Source: Ophiocordyceps camponoti-saundersi (nom. inval.)
Taxonomy: Eukaryota; Ascomycota; Sordariomycetes; Hypocreales; Ophiocordycipitaceae
DNA length: 64,000 bases
Reading direction: 5' to 3'
Assembly: GCA_003339415.1 (NCBI GenBank)
Contig: PDHQ01000005.1
Coordinates: 226,706 to 290,705, forward strand
Every line of letters begins with the position of its first letter. The stretch's first letter is position 1. Both the position numbers and the translations under genes were made by a program. A model generated the notes under the pieces. That model was not told the origin of the DNA. It did not search any database and saw only the letters and a program-made list of their open reading frames with translations. Shown piece by piece: positions 35,130-46,773 of this stretch.

Positions 35130-38100
35130 TCACAAAGGGGATGATGCTCCCATCTGCTGGTGCCGCTGGCTGGTCGCGCTCTTCAGCCTATTCACATTCT
35201 CCTCCGTCAGCGCCTGTCCTGCCCGCGGCCCCTGAAACGAGTTGCCCCTCATGCTCGTCGGTCCGCCCGCAGCGTCAATCAGCTTGCTCTCCTGCAGCAT
35301 GTGCGACCACTCCTTCTCGCCCTCCAGACGCCTCATCTGCGGCGACAGGTCCCCGCCGCTCTCAAACGGAGACGGCTCGCGCTGTCCGTTGGTGCTCGTC
35401 AGCGGCCGCGGCGTCACCGGGCTGTTGTTGCTGTTGACCACGTCGTCGTCGTCGTCGTCGTCCAGCTCAATGTGCGGGATGTCGGCATTGTCGCAGTGCT
35501 CGCTCATGCCCGAGCAGTCCGACACCGTCTTCGAGTCTTGCGGGCTCGGCACGCGCCGCCGTGAAGTGCACCATCGCGTCAGCATCTTCTCCAGCATCGT
35601 CATCGTCACGGGCTTGGCCAGGTAGTCGTCCATGCCTGCCCGGGTGCACTTCTCACGGTCGCCCTGGATGGCCGAAGCCGTCATGGCCACAATGGCCACA
35701 TCCTGGAGCAACGCCTTAAAGGGCTGATGGTGCCGCAGTAGGTGCGTGCATTTGTAGCCGTCGATGATGGGCATCTGCACGTCCATCAGGATAATGTCCG
35801 GCTTCGCATTCCGACCCTGCGACGCGTCTAGGAGGTAGTCCAGAGCCTCCTTGCCATTCCACACCGCCGTGGCTTGGAAGCCCAGCTTGCCAATCGTCCG
35901 GGTGGCAATCTTTTGGTTCACCGGGCTGACAGAACCGCGCATGTCAGTCAAACGTTCCGGCGAATATGATGGGTTGACGTCAAAGAGGGAAGAGACTTAC
36001 TTGTCTTCCACCACCAAGATGTGCATCCCCGCCCGTTCCGACCTGGGCAGCTCCGGACTGTCGGCCGACGGGGGAGTACGAACCGAGTGGCGCCGGGCGG
36101 GAAGAAGCGTCGACGACGGCTCCGAACCCGACGCCACCTGCTCGTAATCGGAGCTGTTACACGACAGGCTCATCTCCGACTGCAACCGGTCGGGAATGGC
36201 CCCGGACTGGACGAGAGCCGCCCCGCGCGGGCCTTGCGGCTTGTTGAAGGGTATCCAAAACGTGGCCGTCGTGCCGGAGCCGACCGTCGACTCGAGGCTG
36301 ATGCGACCGTGCATCAGATCCAGCAGGTTCTTGCAGATGGTGAGTCCCAGCCCCGTGCCGCCGAAGCGTCGCGCCGTCGACGCATCGCCCTGACTAAAGG
36401 GCTGGAAGAGCTTCCGCCGTACATCGTCTTGAATACCGATTCCCGTGTCTTCGACCGTGAACTTAATCTCCACAGAGTCGGCCGTCTCCTTTTCCTTGAC
36501 GACGGAGAAGCGCACGTACCCCTGAGTGGTAAACTTGATGCTGTTGGTCAGCAGGTTCGTTATGATCTGGCGGACACGGCCCGGGTCTCCGATGACGATC
36601 ATGTCCCTCTCGACGTCGTCGCCAATGTCCGCCTGGAAGTCGAGGTTCTTGCGCTCGACGGCGAACTTGAGCATCCGCACCACCTCCTTGACGATGAGCG
36701 AGAGCGAGAACTGCACCTCCTCCACGTCCAACCGACCGGACTCCACCTTGGAGAAGTCGAGGATGTCGTTGATGACGGTGAGCAGCGATGTTGCCGAGCT
36801 CTGGATGTTGTCGACGTAGTCACGCTGCTCCTCGTCCAGCTCCATGTCGCCCAGTAGCTCGGCCATACCGAGAACCCCGGTGATTGGCGTCCTGATCTCG
36901 TGCGACATGTTGGCCAGGAACTGGCTCTTGAGCCGGTTCGCCTCCTTGGCCGCTGCCTCGTTGGCCATGGCCCGACGTTTTTCGCGAGACTGCTCGCGCA
37001 CGGCCTCCTCCCGCACCTTGAGCTCCGTCACGTCCATTATGACGCCGATAACTCCCTCGATGCAGTTTTGGTCCGTCGCCTTTCCGTCTTGCGACTTTTT
37101 GCCGTACATGGGCAGGAAGCGGGTGCGGTAGAAGCGATCATCTTTGGCCCGACGTCAGTGTTACCTTTTCTTTACTTCTTCATTACGCGGTTCCGTCGAC
37201 TTACCGATGGCGTGCTCCCTCACGTCCTCGGTCGATAGCCCGTCGATGATATCTTCGATCGGGCGCAGGAACTCGGGCCGTTCGCCCTCCGGTAGCTGCT
37301 CGGTGAGACGGTTGAAGACGGTATACATGTTTTCCCCGACGAACCACCGGCTGCCGTCGTGGTTCTCCTCGTACGTGCTATCCCATATAAGAGCTCCCTC
37401 GAGCATCGTCACCAGCCGGCTCGGGTCCACGGTGAAGATGGTGACGTGCGAGTGGGCTATGACGCTCAGCAGCTGCTGACGCATGCGCTTGGCGGCAAAC
37501 TTGGTTTCCATGCTCTCGTGGATGTCGGTGCAGGTTCCTGAGCGCGTGTCAGACATAGAGGCCCCATACAGCCGCCGCAGAAGATAATGTCGACTCACCG
37601 AACCACTTCTCGATCTCGCCCGTATCCTTATTCCGCACGGCCAGGGCACGGGCGAGGAACCACTTCCACTCGCCGTCCTGGCTGCGGCAGCGGTACTCAG
37701 CCATATACGGGTCACCCGTGAGGAGGGACTGATTCCACCGCGCCAGCGTATCATTGAGGTCGTCGGTGTGCAGAGCTTTCTGCCAGCCCCAGCCCATGCA
37801 TTCTTCCGGGGCCAGGCCCGTGTAGACTGCCCATCTCGTGTTGATAAAGTCAAACATGCCATCCGGACTTGCTGTCCAAACAAACTGCGGCATGGTGTCG
37901 CAGATGAGTCTGAAGCGCTCCTCGTCGCGCTCCTTTATCTGCGTAATCACCTCGGTCATGTCGGTGACGTCACGCCAGGTGACGACGCCGGCAAGAAACT
38001 CGCCCGTGGTGTCATCGCGAATGGCCTCGCCCAGCACATCGTGGACCATCTTCTTACCCTCACGATCAAAGGCACCGACGCGCATGCTGGCGAAGGGCGT

Positions 38101-39477
38101 CTCGGTCCTGAGGAGGATCGACATGGGATACTCGCAGACGTCGAGGCACCTGGAGAAGTCCTCGGTCCACAGGGGCCAATTGGCGAGCAGGTCAAAGCCG
38201 TCAACTACGGCATCCAGATCGGCGCTGGCCGAGAGCATTAGCCTGGCGGCCTTATTGGGGAAAGCGACGCTGCCGTCCTTCCACATGGCCAATATGGGTA
38301 TCTGGGTGTTGTCGAGTAGGGCGTCCTTCATCAGCGTGATCTTTTGCAGGAGCGACGGTGTGCTCGAATGTGAAGCCATGGACGGCGGGCCCATCGGGGG
38401 GAAGGGGCTCGAAGAGACGCTGACGGCGGCGGGGCTATGGAAGGAGGGTGAGCTCGATTCGCGGCTCGAGGCGACAGAAGACGGATTGGAGACGACAATG
38501 GACTTGCGATCGGCAGCCTCGAGGAGACTGGACCTCGCGACAGATTTCTTGTTGTGGACGGGGATGGAAGGGGTCGAGTGGGTATTGGTAAAGGTCAGGG
38601 TAAAGTAGGTTTGATGATCCTCGACTTCCCAGATGGTGACAATCATCTTGGCCAAGGCTTGATACTCGGATTCCTTGGATTTGAGGCGAGTGTCGAAAGT
38701 GGTCTTGCCAATGTCCTTGCGGCTGATGACGACGTCGAGAACGGTATCACGCCTCGGCTGTTGGGCTTTTGCCGAGCCAACGGTCGGCGTGGCGTCTCCG
38801 CCGGAGCGGCGGGAGCGTCGCTGGGCGGCTTCGGTCGCGGGCTGATGGACATTGGCCTCTTGGAGCAGGGAGTCGAGGAAGGATTCCCACGATATCCAGA
38901 CGGGGCGACCCTCCTGCAGCATGTCAATGCCGACCTGGGAAAGGGTCTGTCCGCGGAGGCGCTCGATGGTGGCGGAGGCGGCATCGTCGCGGTGAGGATG
39001 TTGGTCGTCGTCGTCGTCGTCGTCGTCATTATCGGGGATGATTCCCATCATCTTGCCCATGGCCTCGTTTGCCATGACGACGGTCTTGAGGCTGTTCAAG
39101 ACCATGGTGGGGACGGGATGATACAGCATGGCGGAGAAAGCCAGCTGGCCCGGGGAAATCGAGGGCATGGCGAGGCGGAAGGGACTCTGGGAGTGAGAAC
39201 GAAGTCGGTCGAGGGAGAGACTGATGGGATCCCTCAGGAAGCGGCTGGCGGGTGTGGAGGGGGGGCTGGCTTCGCAGTGATGCGACTTGGCGGAGGAGTT
39301 ACCGGGCAGATCGGGAGAGGCGGGCAAGGAGGGTCCGGATCGCGGCGCATCCAGGGCCGGACGATCCGGCGGGTCATCGCGGGCAGCAACAAGGTCGGGG
39401 CCGGAGGAGGCAGCGGCGGCAGCTCGATGCCGGCCCAGGTCGCGAGGCTGTTGGATACCGGATGTCATGTTCGTCAC
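35130..39477 (-). CDS. Hybrid histidine kinase with multiple PAS domains
   Basis: Four exons (37599-39477, 37205-37537, 36001-37141, 35130-35925), introns 61, 63 and 75 nt, give 1,382 aa with phase intact. Order: disordered N-terminus; PAS-like domain about 110-300, interrupted by an eight-Asp tract; PAS about 382-505; PAS/PAC about 517-632 ([21 protein letters not shown]); a fourth PAS-like region about 650-775; HisKA with phospho-acceptor His818 (NMSHEIRTP); HATPase with N-box near 935, DTGIGI at 969-974 and GGTGLGL at 998; receiver with phospho-acceptor Asp1166 (ILMDVQMP), joined VVEDN across the last intron, and Lys in LAKPV. The C-terminal tail is Ser/Pro-rich. A cytosolic phosphorelay sensor is likely, acting through Ypd1 on Skn7/Ssk1-type regulators; the signal is unknown. 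I did not assign it to a numbered fungal HHK group. Confidence 0.9.
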
Positions 39478-39864
39478 ATGAGTCGAGGTCGGCGAGACTG
39501 GGGTGTAGGGAGGGGAGGGGGGAGGGGGGAGGTGGAGGGTTAAACGGCGGGGCGTTCGTCAGGGGCAAGAAAGAACACAGCTCAGTGGAGAGGGTGGGAA
39601 AAGAGGAGAAAGGTCGCGGCGGAGTATGGCATGTCGAGATTGCTGGTTGATTGCTTGGTTGAAAGTTGCTTCGGAGCCGAGAGAGACGACGGGCCGGGAG
39701 CACGGCGGCAAACGGCCCGGCGGACGGCGGACGACGGACGACGACGAAGGTGACGAGGAACGAACAGACGTACGGCAGAGGAAGACTCTGCTCTGGCTCA
39801 CGGATGGGGCGGCGGCCTGGGTCCTGGGGGTTTGGGCTTGGGCCAGGCTGGAGGGGGGGGGGCG

Positions 39865-39905
<41 letters not shown>

Positions 39906-40569
39906 GTAGGGAAGAGGCGCATGTGCCAGTAGTGCAAGGAGGGTGTGGGGAGTGTGTTCATGTATGTAAGGTGTACGGATATGCATGTATTGTATTGATG
40001 AAGGTGCGATCGTGAGGCTGCTCCGTACCGGTACCTAACCGTCTCGGCCTGTCGTCGCCGGAGTTTACGGCAGTCCTCGTGTTAGGGGGCAGCTTGGCGG
40101 CACTAACCTCTATGGCTAAACCACCCGTCCACCACCGCGCCCGAGGCCGTTTTTGGCTTGGGCAGACAAGCAGAAGCTTTTCAGGCTGACTGACAGACAC
40201 GCAACGCACGCAGGCCAGACACGTATGTACATGGTCTAGACGCACATCTCACACTCACACGCACCTGCGCGATCGTTTAGGCGAGCAAGGGAGAGAGAGA
40301 GGGAGATCGATAAGTGAGAGATATAACCTTGACGTTACCCCCCCCCTCCAAGCCTAGTAGAAACCAGAGAGAACGAGAAGGAAAAAACAAAAGAGAGAGG
40401 CTGGCTATAACACACACACACACACAAGGAGTTACGCACAAACAACTTACATGCCCATATACAACGCACTCACACCAGAAAGGAAGAGAGGAGAGAGAGA
40501 AAAAAGCCGAGACCTTGACCTAGAACGGGAGCCGTGGCTGACTGGTGGCACCGCATCCGTGCCTGGTCA
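39478..40569. other. Region upstream of the histidine kinase, up to the Copia element
   Basis: It holds the presumed promoter and 5' leader of the histidine kinase gene. It contains a (CAG)n array, a GTATG-rich patch near 39,960-40,000 and a (CA)n run near 40,412-40,427. Open frames are low-complexity translations. No gene is seen. Confidence 0.55.
39867..39904. repeat. (CAG)n microsatellite
   Basis: About twelve AGC/CAG units in a row, after a G-rich tract, in non-coding DNA upstream of the histidine kinase. Confidence 0.95.
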
Positions 40570-40574
40570 GGTCT
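40570..40574. repeat. Target-site duplication GGTCT (left)
   Basis: The five bases GGTCT immediately left of the 5' LTR are repeated exactly at 46769-46773 just right of the 3' LTR, as expected for LTR-retrotransposon integration. Confidence 0.9.
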
Positions 40575-40872
40575 TGTCAGAGGGCTAAGACAAGAGTGGG
40601 TTAGGCGTGTGTTTTTGTCATCCCTTAAGGCGTGCAGTCATCATAGCAACGGCTCCGTAACCTAGGAAACGGAATTCCTATTAGGAAAAAGGGCTATATC
40701 TAGGGCAATATATAGGATATAGGAATAAAGGCTTATTTATAAGGGTATTACGGTATAAGAGGTAGATATAGATAGTTTTTATTATATATATAAAGATAAC
40801 GATAATTCCCTCCGTTTTAGGAGGGTAAGTATATTAATTAATATAATTTATACGCCTCCTCCTTATCTAATA
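40575..40872 (+). repeat. 5' LTR of the Copia element
   Basis: 298 bp, starting TGTCAG. The outer (left) part keeps CpA/TpG sites, while the inner (right) end is mutated (CTAATA in place of CTGACA). The middle is nearly identical to the 3' LTR. Confidence 0.92.
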
Positions 40873-43800
40873 GTTATAAGCCTAGTTAGTACTCTCTAAT
40901 CTAATTCGTTTAATTCTGCCGTTCTTATAGCTTATATAGCCCGTGCTTTATAAATTTACTTAATTAATTAAGCCCTCGTAAAAGTAAAGCTATTATTATT
41001 TTCTTTAGCGGACTTATAACCCCTAAATTTATTAATTTTTAATAATAAATTAATAATAACTTTAAATAATATAATAACTAATATAATAGCAGATTTTACG
41101 ATATTAGTTAAACTTACCTTTATTCTTAAGAACCCTAAAAATTAGACTAATTAATATTAAGACGTTATTAATACGGTATAGGGCTATAATATCTAGTTTT
41201 TTATAAACCCGGAAATATAAGAGACCCTTATAAAGCTAGATTAACCGGAAATCCCGTTTATAGGCTTAGGAGGTCGAATAAGGAGTAAGACCCCTAACCC
41301 TAAGACTTTTTAACTATTTAGAGAAGAGTATAAAGTATTTACCTTTCCGAACTTCTAAAAAGACCTAAAGGAATATTATCGGATAAGGAAAGCACTAAAA
41401 GGGATAAATCCCTTTATCTAAGTAGGCCTCTTATTAGCTTATTAGTCCCTAATTTAAGGGGACTTTTTACTAAGGGAGAAACTAGTAACGCTACGTGCTC
41501 TCGTATAGCCCGGTAATATTACTAAATATAAACTTACTAAGGATAAGTTACGCGACTTATTCTTACGGGATCCCTTAAAAGGAGATATTAATAACTAAGT
41601 TACTTAATTAATCTAAGCTTAGTAGATTTACCTACGACTAAATAGCGTAAAGTTTACCGATAAGGTATATATTAAGTATTTTATCTACGTAATAAGGGAT
41701 TAGTATCCCTTATTTATATAAATAATATAATATAACCTTAATCTAGTTAGCTATAGAGACTGCGAAAAAGCTCCTTAATTTATTAATATTTTTTAGGAGT
41801 TTAGGAGGGCTAATTATAAGGCCCCTAAGCCTAATTAAATTAAGAAGAAAATAGCCTTCGTTATTTACGATAATCTTAAATAGTAAATAAAAGCAAATAC
41901 CTTATAAAATAGGGATTAAAATAGCCGCCTAGCAAAACGGGCCCCTCCCCCTTCTTCTTTAACTAATAACCTTAGAGAGCGTAACGCTTAAGTTTATACT
42001 TAGTATAGACGAAAGTATTTTTAAGAGTTTAAGAGGAAGGAAAATTACTAAAAAAGGTACTTTTACGTTCTCCCTAATTCGATCCCTTATTTTCTATAAG
42101 ATCGGATTAATCTTAACGATAACCTTCTTTAACGGGTTATAGATAAGGTAGCCTGCGATTAATTAACTTAACGGAAGGTTAATTAATAAAAGAAGGAAAA
42201 TAAAAGAATTACTAGCTAATAGAGGGATAAGGAAACCTCGGGTATCTTTATAGCCCTAGGGAATCCTACTTCGAAAGGTATAGAGATAAAAGATAGCGTC
42301 CTCCTTAATAGGGGGTGCTTAATATATATCTTTAACTCCCTTAATTAGTTCGATACTTTTAACCCGAACGCCCGGGCTAATCTTACTATTACTATAACTA
42401 AGGTTATTACCTCGGGGGTAGGTATAGTTATACTTATAATAGAAACGGGTTATCGTATAACCCTTACTAATATTAGGTTTAACCCCGATTTTAATACTAA
42501 TCTTATCTTTTTAATAGTTTTTATAAAAAAAGGTTATACTTAGAATAACCTTATAAGCTAACTTTATAATCTAAGGAATAATATAACCCTCTATTATACG
42601 GTTACGAGGATTAGGCAGCCTTAGTTATAAGTTATTAAACTAACCCTTATAGCCCTACTTAACTTATAGGTTCCTCGACCTATCGTTAAGATAGATAAGA
42701 ACTTATAGTACGTATAGATAAGCTACCTAGGCGCTAAGGCATAGGCCTCGCTAAGTAAGTTACCGGGGGTTAGTATTAATAAGGCTATCCCGATAACTAA
42801 TTACGAGATCTATATAATTACTAAGCTTAGAAAGGAGAGATTATAGGTGCCTCGTTAGGCCTCGTAGCCTTAACGCCCCTAAGCTATTATTTCTTTCGAC
42901 CTATTCTATATAGGACTAAGCTATAACGGATCGGCTTATTTAGCCCTATTTACTTATAGGCTTATAGGAGAACGAAAGGGGTATAATATCCCTTATAAAA
43001 CTAACCTACTTACTATATAGGTTAAATTCGTAGCCTATATCGCGAGATCCTTTAATTTAAAAGTTTCGATTATTCTTACGGACTATAAGAAAGCCCTATT
43101 TACTAAGGCCTTCCGTAAGGATATATCTTTTAAAAGTATTAATATTTAATTTACCTTATTAGCATATATATATTAAAATAGTTATACCAAACGATTAGGG
43201 GGTATTATAACCTATATAGCTATATACCTTCTTATATAGTTAGGATTCCCTTATAACTTATAGCTAACGGCTATATATATAGCTATCTACCTCCTTAATA
43301 GGACGCTTTATAAGGCAGATAGGGGGGTAGCCGTATAGCTAATTAAATAAAGGCTTCGTTAGCTTAAGACTTATAACCCTTAGTAGGAGGGTTATCTATA
43401 GGATCGTCTTATTTAAAACCTATAGTATATTAAAGCTTATAGTTATAAGGCGTTTCCTATAATAAGGAAAGCACTAAGAGGCCTTTAAAGTAAATTCGAT
43501 CTAAAGGCTTATATCGGCTATTTAGCCGGTATTACTTCCTTCTTATAATACCTAATTTAGGTGCCCTCCTTAAAGAGGCACTCTCTAATTAGCACTTCTT
43601 TTATTACTTTTAATAAAAAGATTTTCTTCGGCTAAGACTATTAAGAATTACCGGTTCCTTAAGCAGAAGAAGCCCTATAATAGATTTCTCTTATTAAAGA
43701 TCTTATAGAAAAAGAAGAAGAAGAGGCCCCTAAGCCTCTCTTATATATATAATATATATATATAAAGCCCCCGGTATATAATTTATCCGGCAAAGGCTCT

Positions 43801-44049
43801 TAAACTTAGGAAATATCGGAAAACGCGTTTTCCGGCCTTTCTAATTAATCTAGCGTTAAAGAGCGGGATAACGGTTATCCCGGCGCCGGACTTATAGATC
43901 CCTTAGTAAAAGAGGCGGAAACGTCCTCTTATACGCCTCTTACCCCTAACTCCCTTAATTAGATAGGGAATTCGGCCTTTATCCTTTCTTAAGCCCTTAT
44001 AGATAAGCCCTATCGGGATTATTTACCGGAGCCCCCTTTTACGTATAAA

Positions 44050-45620
44050 GGGGCTTACGGTAGGCCCGATAAGGTATAATAGCTAGAGGCTATAAAGGTT
44101 AAATTAATAAGGATAGAGGACTATAAAGTTACTAAAAAGATCTCGATAGCCGCTATACCCTAAGGGCAGCGGTTAATTAATCTTAAATAAGTCTTTATTT
44201 ATAAGTTTAACCTTTAAAGCTTTCTTTAGAAATATAAAGCCCGCGTTATTATATACGGAAACGAGTAACCGCTAAATAAATTATCCGTATACGCTTATAC
44301 GCTAGTAGTATAAACATTCCGGTTATTAATAGCCTTAACGGCCTATTTTAACCTTAAAGCTTAGTAGTACGACTTTATTAACGCTTTTTATAATAGCGAT
44401 CTTAATAAGGAAGTATATTATAAGCTTCCCCCCGGCTTTAATAAGCTAGGCCGGGCCTAGAGGTTAAAGAAGGCTCTTTATAGCCTTCGATAATCCCCTC
44501 TTCTTTAGTATAAACTACTTATAGCTTAGCTAAAGGAATAAAGCTATAAGGCCGTTTTAGAAAACCCTTATATTATAACGAATAGAAAGATTATTATTTT
44601 CTTCTATATCGATAATCTTATAGCTTTATTTAGGAAAGATTAAATAGAAGAATATACTAAGTTTCGATAAGCTATTAAAAAGGCCTTTTAAATTAAGGAT
44701 CTTAGGGACCTTTACTAGTTCTTAAATATTAAGGTTATTAGGGATAGGGCTAATTAGCGTCTATTCCTAAGCTAGAAATCCTATATTTAAAAGGTTATAA
44801 TAAAATTTAAAAGGCTCCTAGGAAAGAAAACTCAGCCTTAGCTAATAATACTTAAGAAGATCCCTCCTTTCGAAGGGGAGGTAATAGCTAAAAAGATTAA
44901 GCGATATTAGGCTATTATTAGTAGCTTAATATACGCTATAATTATTACTTAAGCGGACGTTACGTTCGCTATTAGCCGCTTAGTATAAGGTCTTATAAAT
45001 CCCGGCCCTTAATATTTATAATCCGTAATCTACGTTATAGAATTCTTTCGTAATATTTAGGACCTCTTAATCGGCTACGATAGTAATAATTCGGCTATTA
45101 TAGCTATATTTAACGCTTTATTCGGGGATAACTACGACCGAAAGAGTATTAGAGGCTTTATTATCCGAGTTTTCGGGGGTATAGTTATCTTTAAATTAGG
45201 TAAGTAAGATATTATTATTACCTTATCTATAAAAGTAAAGTTCCTAGCCCTCTCTTACGTTATTAAGGAAATTAGAGCCTTCGAGAGGCTCTATAAGGAA
45301 GTATAATTTAAGCTTATATAAGATATTATAGTTTACTATAATAACCTTTAAATAATTAGGCTAATTATAAAGGAGAATTTAAAGCTAAAGATAAAGCTCT
45401 TTTATATTAATATATACTCTTATTAGTTATATTAAGAGGTTTAGTTAGGCTATACGAAGATTAGCTAGATAGAAATTTCCGGTATAATAGCGGATAGACT
45501 AACTAAGCTACTCTAAGGGGAGAAATTCCGCACTTTCTAGAAGGAAATTAAGCTTATAAAGCTATATATAAATCTAAGGGATTAGAGGGAAGAAAATACT
45601 TCTTAATCGACTTATTAATT
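44050..45620 (+). pseudogene. Degenerate Copia reverse transcriptase/RNase H region
   Basis: Discontinuous + strand frames with many in-frame stops match Copia RT motifs: the YVDD-like FYIDN box at 44602, a DLxxFLxIKVIR segment near 44,700, and a SLIYAIIITxADVTFAISRL segment near 44,920-44,990. Stops sit where Gln or Trp codons are expected, fitting C-to-T and G-to-A changes. Limits are approximate. Confidence 0.75.
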
Positions 45621-46115
45621 AAGGCCTAAGGGGAAGAAAATACCCTTTATAAGCCCTATTTAAAATAGGTAGTTATACTTATTTACTCTTTATCTTATAT
45701 ATTAGATCCGGACTTATATATCCGGGATTAATCTTATTACTTATAACTTAGGCGTTACCTTAGATTACTATTATTTTTTTATTACTAGACCGATCTTCTT
45801 TAAAATTATTATATATATTTATTTCGTTATTTTTTAATTACTATCGTAATTATTTTCTTATTAGTTAAATAATACCCTTATTTTAGGATAATCTCCTTTA
45901 TCGTCTATTCTAATCGGGGAGATTACCTTAAAATATTATAAACTTACGTTCGCGATATCTTCGTTTTCTCTACGAACTTTTCCTTTCTAATATTTTCGAC
46001 TTATCCGTTACTTTCTTTATTATTAAGGTAATACGGTAAACTTATTAAAATATATAAAAAGATAAAAAGTTAGTAGTACCTAAAGGCACTACTAACGAAA
46101 CTAAACTAAGGAAAA

Positions 46116-46205
46116 CCCTTAGCTAGGTAATTTAGCTAGTTTACTATAATAAGGAGGCCCTTAATCCCCTTATTATAGCTACTAGCTAAGCTACCTAACT
46201 AAGGG
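46116..46205. repeat. Foldback structure inside the Copia element
   Basis: An imperfect inverted repeat of about 38-bp arms (CCCTTAGCTAGGTAATTTAG... against ...CTAGCTAAGCTACCTAACTAAGGG), with a short loop AGGCCCTTAATCC. A second pair, GGAGGCCCTTA (46153) and TAAGGGCCTCC (46200), overlaps it. It lies between the RNase H region and the 3' LTR, next to a tRNA-like sequence. Confidence 0.75.
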
Positions 46206-46245
46206 CCTCCCCTATATAGTAGTTCCCGAAAGTATATACTAAAAA

Positions 46246-46318
46246 GGTACCGGGAATCGAACCTAGCCCTATTAAGGGCTTAGCTATAAAAATAACCGCT
46301 TAACCGTTATCTAATATT
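46246..46318 (-). repeat. tRNA-like sequence within the Copia element
   Basis: On the minus strand it carries a perfect pol III B box (GGTTCGATTCC, 46253-46263), a T stem that fits CCGGG/CCCGG if two RIP changes are undone, a 3' end GGTACC, and a TTTTT run immediately after (46241-46245). The 5' half is too decayed for a cloverleaf. It could be a captured tRNA gene or the head of a tRNA-derived SINE, not a working tRNA. Confidence 0.5.
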
Positions 46319-46470
46319 TTCTAAGCTAAATAAACTAACTTATATACCTTACCGCTAATTAACCCTTAACTTCTTCCTTAATTATCGCGAGAAACCTTAA
46401 TTATACCCTCTAGAAAGTAAGCATTACTTACCTAGTATAGAAGGCGGTATACGTAGCACTTACGGGGGTA

Positions 46471-46768
46471 TATTAGAGGGCTAAGATAAGAGTAAGTTAG
46501 GCGTATATTTTTATTATCCTTTAAGGCGTATAGTTATTATAGTAACGGCTCCGTAACCTAGGAAACGGAATTCCTATTAGGAAAAAGGGCTATATCTAGG
46601 GCAATATATAGGATATAGGAATAAAGGCTTATTTATAAGGGTATCACGGCATAAGAGGCAGATACGGATAGTCTTTATTATATATATAAAGATAACGATA
46701 ATTCCCTCCGTTTTGGGAGGGTAAGCATATTAATCAATGCAATTTGCACGCCTCCTCCTTGTCTGACA
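46471..46768 (+). repeat. 3' LTR of the Copia element
   Basis: 298 bp. The inner (left) end is mutated (TATTAG in place of TGTCAG), while the outer (right) end is intact (CTGACA, with CATATTAATCAATGCAATTT). A purine tract ACGGGGGTA sits just before it and may be the polypurine tract. GGTCT follows as the right target duplication (46769-46773). Confidence 0.92.
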
Positions 46769-46773
46769 GGTCT

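Larger units (their letters stand above)
40575..46768 (+). mobile_element. Copia-type LTR retrotransposon, RIP-degraded
   Basis: A structurally complete element of 6,194 bp with two 298-bp LTRs, TGTCAG...CTGACA ends, and a perfect 5-bp target duplication. The internal region is very AT-rich, almost without CpA or TpG, and full of TAA/TAG. The polyprotein can still be followed on the + strand: integrase-like sequence precedes a reverse transcriptase with FYIDN (YVDD box, Asp to Asn) at 44602-44616, then degenerate DLxxFLxIKVIR and RYxAIISSLIYA segments. Integrase before RT makes it Copia, not Gypsy. No intact protein can be made. It ends about 1.7 kb from the 3' end of WSS1. Confidence 0.93.

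Noticed and set aside
46246..46318. A working tRNA gene inside the Copia element
   Set aside because: The 5' half does not form D and acceptor stems, and the region is RIP-mutated.
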